Shown one piece after another: positions 42,397 through 52,092 of a stretch of 64,000 bases of DNA; position 1 is the first letter of the stretch, and each line of letters opens with the position of its first letter. Below the pieces are notes generated by a model that was not told the DNA's origin, made no database searches, and saw nothing but the letters and a program-made list of their open reading frames with translations. The position numbers and the translations under genes were made by a program. The stretch is from DTU013 sp964490975 (GTDB lineage: Bacteria; Bacillota; Clostridia; Acetivibrionales; DTU013): NCBI GenBank assembly GCA_964490975.1, contig CAZBEQ010000017.1, positions 1 to 64,000 of the forward strand. Reading direction: 5' to 3'.

Positions 42397-45300
42397 TTAA
42401 TCTTTGGGTTGAATATACGTCAAGTCATATATGTTCCCAGTAACATCGATATCATTGACAACATAAGTCGCTGTGTTACTGCCCTTGTATGCCGTGACCG
42501 TCATGCTATACTGCGGCCTCAGCCTGTTATTGTCCCAATCCTTGCTCGATGGCGCCAACGGCAGATGGTATTCCCAGTGGGCTTTGTTATCCGAAACAGA
42601 TATCGTCGAATCCTGTGGGAATTTTACCTGATAGCCCATATAATCTGCGCTGTAATCATAGGTGTGGCCTTGCGGATCGGTATAATACATGGACTCAAGC
42701 TCCGGGCTAAACCGTACGGTTACTTTGTCCGGGCCGCCTAAAGTGGTGATATCGATATTGACACATTCCAGCGACAGGAACCTGTGCGGTTCCACAGTCA
42801 TCCGTTTACCAAAGATATCCACCTGTCCCCTCCAGTGATTCCAGTAGCCGCTGATATCAACATTTGTTATGGCCAGATTGACAAGTTTAAATGTCACATC
42901 CCTGCTTTGGGTACTGCCATTTTGCGTCGTTGCAATAAATCTTGCCGTATACTCTCCGTCAGGTATTCCGGTTGGTATGGGCATACTTCCCTCCCACTCC
43001 TTGCTCTTGTCACCTTTCCCGTCAGCACAGGTCATGTTGTATGATCTTGCATGCGTAGTCCCTTGGAACAAGGTCACATTAACAGCATCAGCATATATCG
43101 AAGAACTTGCGGATGCTTCCGCAGTCGTACCCCCTGATACCTCCGAGGGCATGCGAGGCACTAGATCGAGCGGTGTTGCAACTCTCACGGAGAAAGTCCT
43201 TGCAGCGCTCCTGCCATCGTCACCTGCGGCAGATATCCTGAAGTCATAAGTCCTATCTGGCAACGTTTCAGGTATCTCATATACTATATTGTTCCAGCTT
43301 ATATCATTGCCGGTCCTGCTTCCTGTTTCATCTCCAAATGCAACTGTCTTCAGAGGCGAAACCCTGGAAGCACCGTTATATAGGGCCATCTCCAGCTTTA
43401 TATTGCCCGGGAAACGAGTCCACAGATCATATGGCTCAAGCTTTTCAGACGCCGGTATACCTGCAAGGCTGAATTTGTTGTCCAGTGCACGGAGCGATGC
43501 ATTAAATTGGATAGGAGGCGCTTCCTCCAGTGTGAAATTCAATATCATTGGCTCAGACCAGGTATTTTCCAGATCTTTTACATAGTATCGCAGTTCATAT
43601 GTACCCGGGCTTAGCTTGTCGGGGATAGTATAGATCCACTCTCCTCCGGCTACCCTGTACATTATCTTTCTCTCCGTTATTCCCTTATCACTTCTGCTTT
43701 GCTGGTGGTCGGGATCATATGAATCGTCCACCCATGTAGTGCGATATACCATTTCCTTTTGGTCATAATCCCAGTCCAGCATGGCAGTCGCCACAGGCTT
43801 TCTGTGCGCATATACTTCAATGAACGGGGTACCGGAGTAACGCGAGAAGCTCTCAAACGCAGGATCGTCGGAAGGATCGTCTTTTACCCTTCTATAGATG
43901 GTGTATTTGCCGGGTTTGTTAAGCTTGGTGATAATTGTATCCACCCAGCCTTCACTGTCGGAGTACTTGTCAGTTGTAAACGATTCCAGTCCGCTTCCGT
44001 TATCAAAGTAATCTGCATCATGTACATAAAGCATCTTATGCTCAACCAAACCGTCATTTTCCTCGTCAAAGTCCGCAACGCTAAGCTTCAGAGCATCCTC
44101 CCCCGCCAAAAGTGTATATTTCTCGGCCTCGCCGGTATCTGCTATGATGTCCAGGGCCTCCTGCAGAGATTCACTTATATCTCTCCCATTTTCTATAAAA
44201 TGTTCATGTCCAACCTGTTGCCCGACGCTTTCCGGCCCAATGAGTATAAGCTTTGCTCCGCTCTTGTTCAATGCGGTGCTCAGGTCATTCATGTCATTAA
44301 TTCCATCATCGGTCAAGTAGATAATATATTTTTTCGAAGTAGCCCTGAATGGGTCAGTATAGGGTTGTTTGACTTCTTTTTTTATATTGCCTTCATAGAA
44401 GCCTGTGTAGTCATCATGCCAAACCAAATCAGGTACCCATACGTCTACTGTTCTGGATACTGTGCCACTGTAATAGCCGGTGAAGGTTTTTGATCTTGTA
44501 TATGTATCTCCCTTTTTACCTGATCCCGAAGGAGCACCATTATCTGAATCCATGGTAGCTGAGTCTTTGGATAGTGTACCTGTGAAACCGTCGCTATTAT
44601 AACTCATGCTTGGCTGGTCCGAAGCGTCAGACGAATCAAGCCTCCAACCGGTACCTGTATAAGTATAATAAGCCTTTGCCCATCCTGACTGAGTTCCTGT
44701 AACCGTCTTGCTTTCTGTTTTACTTTCATAACTTCCTTCGTCGGTCTGATACGGGTTATTGGAAGAGCTTTTCATTTTCAAAACCCCATAATACCCGTTA
44801 CTCGTATATTCCGTAGTCTCGGGCGGAGAACTGCTGCCTGTATGGACAGAAACACTAGCGGGTTGAGTGTACTCATATGTATGAAGATCCCATATGTCAA
44901 CATTGGATTGAATGTTTGAGGAACGCAGATAATTGTTGAATTCCAGCCTGTTATCCTTTACATATTTTACTTTATCGCTGTCAAGAGATGAGTCTATCAT
45001 TATAAAGGTATCGACTTGGGCTCTGTTTAATGGAATTTGTACATAGAGCCCTGCCATAGGCTGTATATTGTCGACGAGTATCTCACGCTCGACCGTCCTG
45101 CTAACACGATCATTATTAGTGATAAATTCTTTTATAGTATCTTCTCCAAAGCTTTCCTCTACCGTATTGATGAACTTGTACCTGCCCAGACCAACAGGGC
45201 GGAATTCCGGAAAACCTTTAATACCGTCATAGGTTTCCAGGAGCTTGTCATATTTACCGTCATTGTCACTGTCGTACCAAAGCTCGATCGTATTTTTACT

Positions 45301-47214
45301 GATCAAGTCATTGTCAGTGCTACATGCATTATAGTTCCACGCATTCACCGTCTCAAGCCTTGAAATGACTGAGTTATCGAGATCTATTTCCAATGCCGGA
45401 ACATAATCTGGAAATATTTCAAACCTTACTACATATGGATCGGAAACTCGTCCAAGCGTGTTTTTTACAGTCAGCTCCACCTCGTAGGAACCTGAGGTTT
45501 TGAACAGCAGGTCTTTTTGTGTTATGCTGTTGTCCTTCATTTTTATCGATTCCTGATTCCCGTTAACTGCCCTGAACTTCCATGTATACGAGCTAACCGG
45601 ATATGCGCTGTTGACAATGTCACAGCCTCCTATATTTGATATATCGGAAACCGTCAGCTTTCTGTTTTGCTTGAATGTACCGGTAAGCCTGAACTGTGCA
45701 GTCGGCTTAGTATCATATATGTATGCCCAGGCTGTATGGAATGCTGTTTTGCCGTCAATATCGGTATAATAAACATCGATTTTCTTAAGTCCATCCTGCC
45801 CCGTTCCAAATATATAGTTGCCGCTGAAAAACAATTCATCATCAACCTCGACACTGTTTATCAACACCTTACGCTCTTTTATCCCATTCATGTCTGTTGT
45901 GTCGCTTGCATCAAATTTCACTATATCAAAGCCCTTCTGAGGTATCATACATTTAGGCTCCATCAGAAAGGGTATCTTTTTCTCGATTATGCACTCCTTG
46001 ACCTCAAAATCTGCATTCCCATTGTTACTACCTTCATCATATTTTTCGTCGAAATAAATGCAGCGTGCTGTTGCCCTGAAGCTAACATTATCACCGTTTA
46101 AAGCCTTGATTTGTCCCTTTGTCATTGGTATTGTAAATGTTGTTTTAGCATAGTTGTCATATATCTGGATATCGTTTTTCGAGGCCTGCTCACCATTTAA
46201 AGTGATTTCCCAACGAGCCCTGTCATCTCTTGTATAATATACCGCTCTGGCTAACTGATCCTCCATATACTCATCGTCTTTGAGACAAGCAGTCACTTCT
46301 ACCTTTACATCGATAGTCTGCTTCTCGAAGCCATCAGGGTTATCCTTTCCATAGTCTGTGAATTCAAGCTCATCGTCGTTTATGACATTGACGGAGACTT
46401 CTACAGGCGTGTGCTCCTTTTGGTACTTCTTAATTGTGAAGCCCATGTAGAACAGCTTTCCTGCCTTGTCAAACCTGAACATCCTGCCTTCTCCATTGAA
46501 CTTTGCCGAAGGCGCCGACTGGACATTTATGAAGTTGTGGAAGTCCCAGGTCCCGTCAGCTTTGCGCTCCGGCGCAGGGTTGTTGAGCCCGGTGTCCTTA
46601 ACACCATTTCTAATTTTAAATTCGGTCATGCCGTTATTGATCCACTCACGTGTTTTTTTACCAATTTCGTTCTTATATGAAATAGCCGCTTTAGTATATA
46701 TACTTACCTTAGTTGATGGCTCACCCTTAAACTTTGAGTCAATATACTCACTATCCCAATAATGATATATCCATGCTATATCTTCAAGCGGAGTTATTCG
46801 CTTGACATCTAAAGGGAAGCTTGTATTTGCATATAAGTTACCTTCTATTGTATACCCATCGTACCTATACTCACCTCTCTTGTATCCAGCCTTTTTATAG
46901 AAACCCACACCATTCTCATTAAGGGTTTCCTCTTTATATATCTTTCTATAGTTGTTATCAGAGTTTGCCTGTTCCGGTGTCCCGTAGACAACAATACCCT
47001 TACCGTACCATATCCGGTAATTAAACGGTCTCCCTTTAGCAATAGCAGTTACACCATATGGCAAACCAGATAGCCTTTCAAATAGCTCCGGATTGTCGAA
47101 ATACGTCTCCCACTTACAGCTGCTTTCGTAATATCTAGTATCATTCTTTGCAGTGGTAATATTGGGAAGTAATAAAGAGAAAACTATTACACAGATGAAA
47201 AATTTCTTTTTCAT
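42397..47214 (-). CDS. Very large secreted protein with Ig/PKD-like domains and an interrupted VWA-like domain
   Basis: 1605 residues. Signal peptide MKKKFFICVIVFSLLLPNITTA. The first 400 residues are unrecognised beta-rich sequence. About 430-640 look like PKD/Ig domains (LTVSDISNIGG, VELTVKNTLGRVSDPYVVRFEIFPD). At about 735 DTFIMIDSSLDSDK and at about 935 KKYIIYLTDDGIND followed by GAKLILIGPES resemble the two halves of a VWA domain, split by a Ser/Thr/Tyr/Gly-rich insertion of about 170 residues. Several Ig-like domains follow to the end. No LPxTG or SLH anchor is seen. It lies between the DUF975 gene and an SLH gene, and probably functions at the cell surface together with them and the Tad locus. 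Confidence 0.75.
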   Translation of the reverse strand: MKKKFFICVIVFSLLLPNITTAKNDTRYYESSCKWETYFDNPELFERLSGLPYGVTAIAKGRPFNYRIWYGKGIVVYGTPEQANSDNNYRKIYKEETLNENGVGFYKKAGYKRGEYRYDGYTIEGNLYANTSFPLDVKRITPLEDIAWIYHYWDSEYIDSKFKGEPSTKVSIYTKAAISYKNEIGKKTREWINNGMTEFKIRNGVKDTGLNNPAPERKADGTWDFHNFINVQSAPSAKFNGEGRMFRFDKAGKLFYMGFTIKKYQKEHTPVEVSVNVINDDELEFTDYGKDNPDGFEKQTIDVKVEVTACLKDDEYMEDQLARAVYYTRDDRARWEITLNGEQASKNDIQIYDNYAKTTFTIPMTKGQIKALNGDNVSFRATARCIYFDEKYDEGSNNGNADFEVKECIIEKKIPFLMEPKCMIPQKGFDIVKFDASDTTDMNGIKERKVLINSVEVDDELFFSGNYIFGTGQDGLKKIDVYYTDIDGKTAFHTAWAYIYDTKPTAQFRLTGTFKQNRKLTVSDISNIGGCDIVNSAYPVSSYTWKFRAVNGNQESIKMKDNSITQKDLLFKTSGSYEVELTVKNTLGRVSDPYVVRFEIFPDYVPALEIDLDNSVISRLETVNAWNYNACSTDNDLISKNTIELWYDSDNDGKYDKLLETYDGIKGFPEFRPVGLGRYKFINTVEESFGEDTIKEFITNNDRVSRTVEREILVDNIQPMAGLYVQIPLNRAQVDTFIMIDSSLDSDKVKYVKDNRLEFNNYLRSSNIQSNVDIWDLHTYEYTQPASVSVHTGSSSPPETTEYTSNGYYGVLKMKSSSNNPYQTDEGSYESKTESKTVTGTQSGWAKAYYTYTGTGWRLDSSDASDQPSMSYNSDGFTGTLSKDSATMDSDNGAPSGSGKKGDTYTRSKTFTGYYSGTVSRTVDVWVPDLVWHDDYTGFYEGNIKKEVKQPYTDPFRATSKKYIIYLTDDGINDMNDLSTALNKSGAKLILIGPESVGQQVGHEHFIENGRDISESLQEALDIIADTGEAEKYTLLAGEDALKLSVADFDEENDGLVEHKMLYVHDADYFDNGSGLESFTTDKYSDSEGWVDTIITKLNKPGKYTIYRRVKDDPSDDPAFESFSRYSGTPFIEVYAHRKPVATAMLDWDYDQKEMVYRTTWVDDSYDPDHQQSRSDKGITERKIMYRVAGGEWIYTIPDKLSPGTYELRYYVKDLENTWSEPMILNFTLEEAPPIQFNASLRALDNKFSLAGIPASEKLEPYDLWTRFPGNIKLEMALYNGASRVSPLKTVAFGDETGSRTGNDISWNNIVYEIPETLPDRTYDFRISAAGDDGRSAARTFSVRVATPLDLVPRMPSEVSGGTTAEASASSSIYADAVNVTLFQGTTHARSYNMTCADGKGDKSKEWEGSMPIPTGIPDGEYTARFIATTQNGSTQSRDVTFKLVNLAITNVDISGYWNHWRGQVDIFGKRMTVEPHRFLSLECVNIDITTLGGPDKVTVRFSPELESMYYTDPQGHTYDYSADYMGYQVKFPQDSTISVSDNKAHWEYHLPLAPSSKDWDNNRLRPQYSMTVTAYKGSNTATYVVNDIDVTGNIYDLTYIQPKD

Positions 47215-47249
47215 AATTGTATTACCTTCTTTACAAAATTAATCGTCGA

Positions 47250-48521
47250 TTATTTCAGACTATGTATGGAAAGTGTGAATCCATCATCTCCGCTTAACTT
47301 ATGAAAGAACATAAGTCGGTCGTTGTATGTGATTTTGTCAATACGGTTCTCTTGGTCATTTTTTGTGGCATATTCAAGATACTTATCGAACTCAGCCATT
47401 GCTTTATCTGCATCTTTTTCAAACCAGAACTTGAACATTTCATATATTGCATCTCTATGTATCCGTTTAACAGCATCTGCATCATATAATGTTATATGAT
47501 ATGGATTTTTTAATATATCGATATCATTCATTGTTTCAATATCAATTACCATTTGCATATTGAGTATACAATTCTGTTTATACATTTCTTCATTCTCATA
47601 AAAAATATAATATACCTGACGGCTACTACCATAACCAGTTGAAACATAACCCTTGCTCTTGGGCCAAACAGTCTCAAATGCATTTGCTGCATCAATAACC
47701 TCCTTCTTTTGAGGAGGCCACACAATATCAGTAGTTCCATCTTCATTCACACACCTGTAAACCTCAGTCTCTGCCGGTGTAAAAGGTACCCTCGAAGCAT
47801 CATTCAGATACCTGACCATAATAGTGGCCGCTTCAGCTCGAGTCAGAGTACCTGCCGGTCTGAAATATCCTTCTGATCCCCTGATGAGGCCTATCTCATA
47901 AGACTGCAGCACAAATTGCTTGTTCATATCCTTTATTGCAGGGTAATCCTTGATCTTCGAACGCACCAGATTATCCGGCGAATTGTACGGGTCATTATAT
48001 GGGAAGCCCTCTTTCAGCAACGCCGCCTTCACTATAATCCTCGCTGCCTCTTCCCTTGTTATGGGCCGCTTGTAATCCTTAAATTCATTTTTCGAAATCA
48101 GCTTCTGTCCGACAGCAATATCGATGTAATTCTGAGCCCAGTATTTCGTATCTTCACCCGGTGCAAATCCCATAGATCTGACAGTCATCTTAATGTACTG
48201 GTCAATCTGTACAGGATCATTCGGATAAAAGCTTCCTCCATAGCCGGCAATTATGTCAATGCAGGATAGCATTCCAACTTCCCGGCGGCTCCAGTGAACA
48301 CCCATGTCTTCATATGATAAAAGCTTTTTATCAATATCCGAGTCTCCCAACACCGCTAATTTCTCCTGTAGCGGTTTGACCCGGTATGCGGACTCATTTT
48401 CTTCAGCAGCATACGACCCGGTTGGAGCAAGTAATAAGGCTAAAGCAACAAATAGCGTAATTAGAATGATTTCCAGGCACTTTCTAACTGCCGCCTTCTG
48501 ATAAACATATCTCCTGTCCAA
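47250..48521 (-). CDS. S-layer homology domain protein
   Basis: 423 residues. Hydrophobic signal helix at about 14-38 (CLEIILITLFVALALLLAPTGSYA). Two to three SLH domains between about 60 and 250, including IDIIAGYGGSFYPNDPVQIDQYIKM, ITREEAARIIVKA and IRGSEGYFRPAGTLTRAEAATIMVRYL. The C-terminal 170 residues are unrecognised. SLH domains bind pyruvylated secondary wall polymer, which fits the tagO/wecB genes. Start TTG at 48521 after AAGGGGG. 35 bases upstream of the large secreted protein on the same strand. Confidence 0.88.
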   Translation of the reverse strand: MDRRYVYQKAAVRKCLEIILITLFVALALLLAPTGSYAAEENESAYRVKPLQEKLAVLGDSDIDKKLLSYEDMGVHWSRREVGMLSCIDIIAGYGGSFYPNDPVQIDQYIKMTVRSMGFAPGEDTKYWAQNYIDIAVGQKLISKNEFKDYKRPITREEAARIIVKAALLKEGFPYNDPYNSPDNLVRSKIKDYPAIKDMNKQFVLQSYEIGLIRGSEGYFRPAGTLTRAEAATIMVRYLNDASRVPFTPAETEVYRCVNEDGTTDIVWPPQKKEVIDAANAFETVWPKSKGYVSTGYGSSRQVYYIFYENEEMYKQNCILNMQMVIDIETMNDIDILKNPYHITLYDADAVKRIHRDAIYEMFKFWFEKDADKAMAEFDKYLEYATKNDQENRIDKITYNDRLMFFHKLSGDDGFTLSIHSLK

Positions 48522-48563
48522 AATATCCAGCCCCCTTACTTTGAATCATCTTTGCAACCTATG

Positions 48564-50138
48564 TTATACTACACCGCGTACGAAAACGAATTCGCTGTTT
48601 GCAAACTGCACACTATCGTTATTTCTAAGCTCTACTTCCTTATTGCTCTCGATTCGCATGTCGTTGATGAATGTACCATTAATAGAATTCAGGTCCTTTA
48701 AAAAGCAGGTACCGTTCCTGCAAATCAACTCAGCATGGAGTTTTCCAACTGCATTGTTAAGCAGGATATGGTCCACATGACCTTGAAGCCTCCCTATAAT
48801 GAACTCGTCCTTATTGATGACAATATCACTGTCCCCTGCAAGTCTTCCCTTACATTTCAACACATGTGGCCCTTTGTTACGGCTGCCAAGGATCTCTGTC
48901 TTTTGCATATATCTTGCTGCTGCATTATCCTCCTTATATTCTGCTCGCTCCCCGGTAGATATCTCACAGCTGTCCGCCTTAGCCTTCTGCTTCATATCCA
49001 TTTCTGTTGATACCGCGATTTCTCTATATGCTTTTTCTACAAAATGCTCTACACATTCTGACTTTATTTTGCTCGGATTTTGCGCCATGATTGCTACCGG
49101 TTCTTCTGTCCAATCAGGCCTATCAGACCAATTCGATATATCTGGCTTATCCGATTTGTTTTTATCTGTTTCCTGCGCTTTACTGCTGATATATTCAGGA
49201 TTGTCCTTTGGGACTGCTTCCTCAATAGCATCAGCATTTTTTTTACTAAACAGCTTCAACATCCGAAGTTTCTTGAATAAAAGCACATCTACTGCTGCAA
49301 CGACCATCAAAACTGCCGCATATGTGGTAGTCCTATTTTCTCCGACATTGTCAAGGAATCCGCGGCACATGAAAATAATAGCACCCATCACAAATTGTAA
49401 AAGAACCATCGGTATTAACAAAGAAAATGACTTTTTTTGAACTTTCTTCTCCTTATCTTCCTGTATTTCCTCTATTTTATCTTTTTTGCTACTTTTTTCA
49501 AGCCCTATGTCACAAAAATCTTTTTCTTTCTGTTGGACCGTCTTAATATCAGCTTCATACCCATACAATAATTCATTCAACAATATCTTGAAACTCTTAA
49601 TATTGAATGTCTCACTCCCTACCTCGGATAAAATACGCTGCACAAGATTTCCACTGCAAAAATCCGCTTCATGTATATGGCACATTAGAAGATCAGATGC
49701 CAAAGTCTGAAGAGTGCCGCAGGTATTGCCGCAAGTATAAGCCGGTATGTAGACAAGCCTGACATCCATCGTTTCAGGTTCAATGTACAAATACTCCGGA
49801 TCAAACATAAAATTTGACGCATACAACAGGTAACCCGAAGAATTGCTGATGCAGGAAGATAAATTCAGGAGCAGCTTTAGAAATTCCTCACGTTTTAACT
49901 TATACCTTTTAAGGTACATTGATAATGAAATTTTCGAAGTTATGTTGTAGTACAAATGACATGCACCTTCAACCTTAACTACTTCTACAGGCACTATGTA
50001 CTGTATTGAGTTATTCTCGAGCATCCTGGCCTGAAATTCTATTATCTTTGGCCTGCATCCTATCACAAGAAAACTGGATGATGCATCGCTCTCATACCTG
50101 AATTCCAATTCTTTTGAATTTTCACAGTCACCGGACAT
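48564..50138 (-). CDS. FHA-domain protein with DUF6382-like N terminus
   Basis: 524 residues. Residues about 1-190 match the DUF6382 type (ACHLYYNITSKISLSMYL, LYASNFMFDPEYLYIEPE, LVYIPAY). Two membrane helices at about 243-265 and 275-292 follow. The C terminus (about 440-524) is an FHA domain: EFIIGRLQGHVDHILLNN, GKLHAELICR and LKDLNSINGTFIND, with the residues that bind phosphothreonine. A Ser/Thr kinase partner is expected but none is in this window. It ends the Tad locus on the same strand; DUF6382-FHA genes are often linked with Flp/Tad genes in Clostridia. RBS GGGGGAG. Confidence 0.85.
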   Translation of the reverse strand: MSGDCENSKELEFRYESDASSSFLVIGCRPKIIEFQARMLENNSIQYIVPVEVVKVEGACHLYYNITSKISLSMYLKRYKLKREEFLKLLLNLSSCISNSSGYLLYASNFMFDPEYLYIEPETMDVRLVYIPAYTCGNTCGTLQTLASDLLMCHIHEADFCSGNLVQRILSEVGSETFNIKSFKILLNELLYGYEADIKTVQQKEKDFCDIGLEKSSKKDKIEEIQEDKEKKVQKKSFSLLIPMVLLQFVMGAIIFMCRGFLDNVGENRTTTYAAVLMVVAAVDVLLFKKLRMLKLFSKKNADAIEEAVPKDNPEYISSKAQETDKNKSDKPDISNWSDRPDWTEEPVAIMAQNPSKIKSECVEHFVEKAYREIAVSTEMDMKQKAKADSCEISTGERAEYKEDNAAARYMQKTEILGSRNKGPHVLKCKGRLAGDSDIVINKDEFIIGRLQGHVDHILLNNAVGKLHAELICRNGTCFLKDLNSINGTFINDMRIESNKEVELRNNDSVQFANSEFVFVRGVV

Positions 50139-50240
50139 ATTTCACTCCCCCGACATGTATATAATTTCCTTGGCATCACATCTGCCACCGTAATTAACCT
50201 TGCGATTCCACCTGGACATTGTGCAAATAATCCACCTATT

Positions 50241-50456
50241 CTAATTGATCCTGTTACCCGTTCTTATATTGCCGCTTTTGACATCATTGATAATCGAATC
50301 ATCTGCAAATACACTTTGCATAATATTCGTAACAAATTTGATTATTGCGTCCCTGAAGATCAATGCTATCCCTACAAGAACAGCGATTATTACAACTATC
50401 TCCACTGTTCCGAGCCCATCCTCCTCACTGAGAAAGTTTTTTAGAAAACATTTCAT
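50241..50456 (-). CDS. Flp1-type type IVb pilin
   Basis: 71 residues. Short basic leader, then SEEDGLGTVEIVVIIAVLVGIALIF, in which Gly-Leu-Gly-Thr-Val-Glu gives the prepilin cleavage site with Glu5-like residue and a hydrophobic helix. The tail is polar. RBS GGAGGTG ahead of ATG 50456. It is the probable structural subunit of the pilus built by the TadA/B/C proteins encoded upstream. No prepilin peptidase gene is in the window. Confidence 0.88.
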   Translation of the reverse strand: MKCFLKNFLSEEDGLGTVEIVVIIAVLVGIALIFRDAIIKFVTNIMQSVFADDSIINDVKSGNIRTGNRIN

Positions 50457-50471
50457 ACTATCACCTCCATC

Positions 50472-51332
50472 CTATATATTTCTTAACGCAAGTACAGCAG
50501 GCATTCCAACGATGAGCAGTATCGCCACGAACATCAGCATCATCGGTAAGAGCAGCTTAGTGGAAGCTTCTTCCCCAAACTTCCTGGCGGCTGATTTCCT
50601 CAGCTCCCAGCACTCATTGGCAAAAAGCCGTAAAACAGGTACAAGCTCATCATTACCCTTTCTAATATTCTGCAGGACAACAGATACAAAACGGGTTATA
50701 ACAGGCACATGGCATCTTTGGGCAAATTCCTCAAACGCCTTATGTTCAGGCATTCCAGACCTTATATCCTGAACCGCGGTGCCCAATTCATCAAATAGCG
50801 GTGTCTGTTTGGATGTATCTGCAACTGTTTTTTCCCACGCTCTAGATACCGTCATTCCTGCATTGACCAAAAGCGTGAGTTTATTTACAAAGTCCGGGAA
50901 ATCAAACTGTATAGCCTGTCTTCTTCTTTTTACCTTTTCCAACAAATCCCTGTCACTAAATACGACAATACCCACCTGTAGTAATATACAAAACGCGGCA
51001 TAACCTGCATCAACCTCTGTCATAGTTCCAACAAAAAGTACAAAAGCCATAGATAACAGCATCAACGTTAACTTATTGCCCCAATGCACACGCAGCATAA
51101 CCAAAGCTTTCTTGTGTCCATACAATTCTGCGGAAGCCATGAGCAGCTTCCTGTCATACCCGGTATTATAGCTGTATTTGAATACATCAAGGATGTAAAG
51201 TCCCAATGAAAGGAACCCCTTAAATGGAAATACTTTTTTATCAAGCATTCCAACAACTTCTGCATACTTTCCATATGAGAAAGAATAAAGTACAGCAAGG
51301 ATCATGATATATACAATCAGCACCAATAACAT
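50472..51332 (-). CDS. tadC: TadC-like type II secretion F-domain protein
   Basis: About 286 residues. N-terminal helix (MLLVLIVYIMILAVLYSFSYG), two central helices (LTLMLLSMAFVLFVG, AGYAAFCILLQVGIVVF), the F domain with FPDFVNKLTLLVNAGMTVSRAWEK and RHEVPVI-like CHVPVITRFVSVVLQN, and a C-terminal helix (LLLPMMLMFVAILLIVGMP). ATG 51332 has GGAGG six bases upstream and follows the tadB stop; an upstream ATG at 51359 would overlap tadB and lacks a site. Confidence 0.9.
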   Translation of the reverse strand: MLLVLIVYIMILAVLYSFSYGKYAEVVGMLDKKVFPFKGFLSLGLYILDVFKYSYNTGYDRKLLMASAELYGHKKALVMLRVHWGNKLTLMLLSMAFVLFVGTMTEVDAGYAAFCILLQVGIVVFSDRDLLEKVKRRRQAIQFDFPDFVNKLTLLVNAGMTVSRAWEKTVADTSKQTPLFDELGTAVQDIRSGMPEHKAFEEFAQRCHVPVITRFVSVVLQNIRKGNDELVPVLRLFANECWELRKSAARKFGEEASTKLLLPMMLMFVAILLIVGMPAVLALRNI

Positions 51333-51342
51333 AGCAAACCTC

Positions 51343-52092
51343 CTACAGCTTGATATCACTCACTTTTGCAGAGATAAGCCAGGCGATGGCTATCAATATG
51401 ATCGATATGCTCATCGTGAGTCTGCCTGCAGCAGTATTGAAAACCGGATGCATGTATTCGGGAGCGCTGACAGAGAGCAGCAATATCATTAGTACAGGCA
51501 CAGTATTGAGCACCTTCTGTTCAAATTTACGCTCTGTCAGCATCATATCGACTTCCTGCCCGACCTCTATCCTGTCACTGATAATTGCAGAAGTATTCCG
51601 AATAATTTCTGTTATATTACCTCCGGACCTTTTACTGATATTAAGGACGCTCACAAAATTGTCCACATCCTCCAGTCCGGCCCGGTCAGCAAATTCAGCC
51701 AAGGCATGTTCAATTGTCTCATTCATATCAAGCCTGCTGATAATTCTTTTTATCTCTATCAATATAAACGTAGATGGTTCAGGATAAAGCACTGTCATAT
51801 CGTTTAAGGCTTCCTTGAATGCATACTCGACCGTTTTTCCCACAGACATGGAGGACGCAAGTGAATACAAAAGATCCTTGAACTGTATGTTCAGCTCTTT
51901 TTTACGCCGTCTTATGATTTCTTTTGTTTTTATTCCCGGATAAAAAAGTGCAAGAGGCATTAGCAGCGCAGACAAAATCACGCTTCTGTAGAACACAAAG
52001 GCAACCGAAAAAATAAACATGCCAGCTATTGCAGTATATAGTACTCTCTCCTTTTTACTCATATCGTAAGAATCATAATACCGTGTCATCAT
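51343..52092 (-). CDS. tadB: TadB-like type II secretion F-domain protein
   Basis: About 249 residues. Helix pair near the N terminus (VLYTAIAGMFIFSVAFVFY, SALLMPLALFYPG), F domain with IQFKDLLYSLASSMSVGKTVEYAFKEA, and a C-terminal pair of helices. The ATG at 52092 overlaps the TadA stop by four bases (ATGA), so translation is coupled. Works as inner-membrane platform of the pilus with TadC. Confidence 0.9.
   Translation of the reverse strand: MMTRYYDSYDMSKKERVLYTAIAGMFIFSVAFVFYRSVILSALLMPLALFYPGIKTKEIIRRRKKELNIQFKDLLYSLASSMSVGKTVEYAFKEALNDMTVLYPEPSTFILIEIKRIISRLDMNETIEHALAEFADRAGLEDVDNFVSVLNISKRSGGNITEIIRNTSAIISDRIEVGQEVDMMLTERKFEQKVLNTVPVLMILLLSVSAPEYMHPVFNTAAGRLTMSISIILIAIAWLISAKVSDIKL

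Noticed and set aside
43759..44493. Plus-strand open frame of 244 codons inside the 1605-residue gene
   Set aside because: Antisense to a long coherent secreted protein; no domain seen and no ribosome-binding site.
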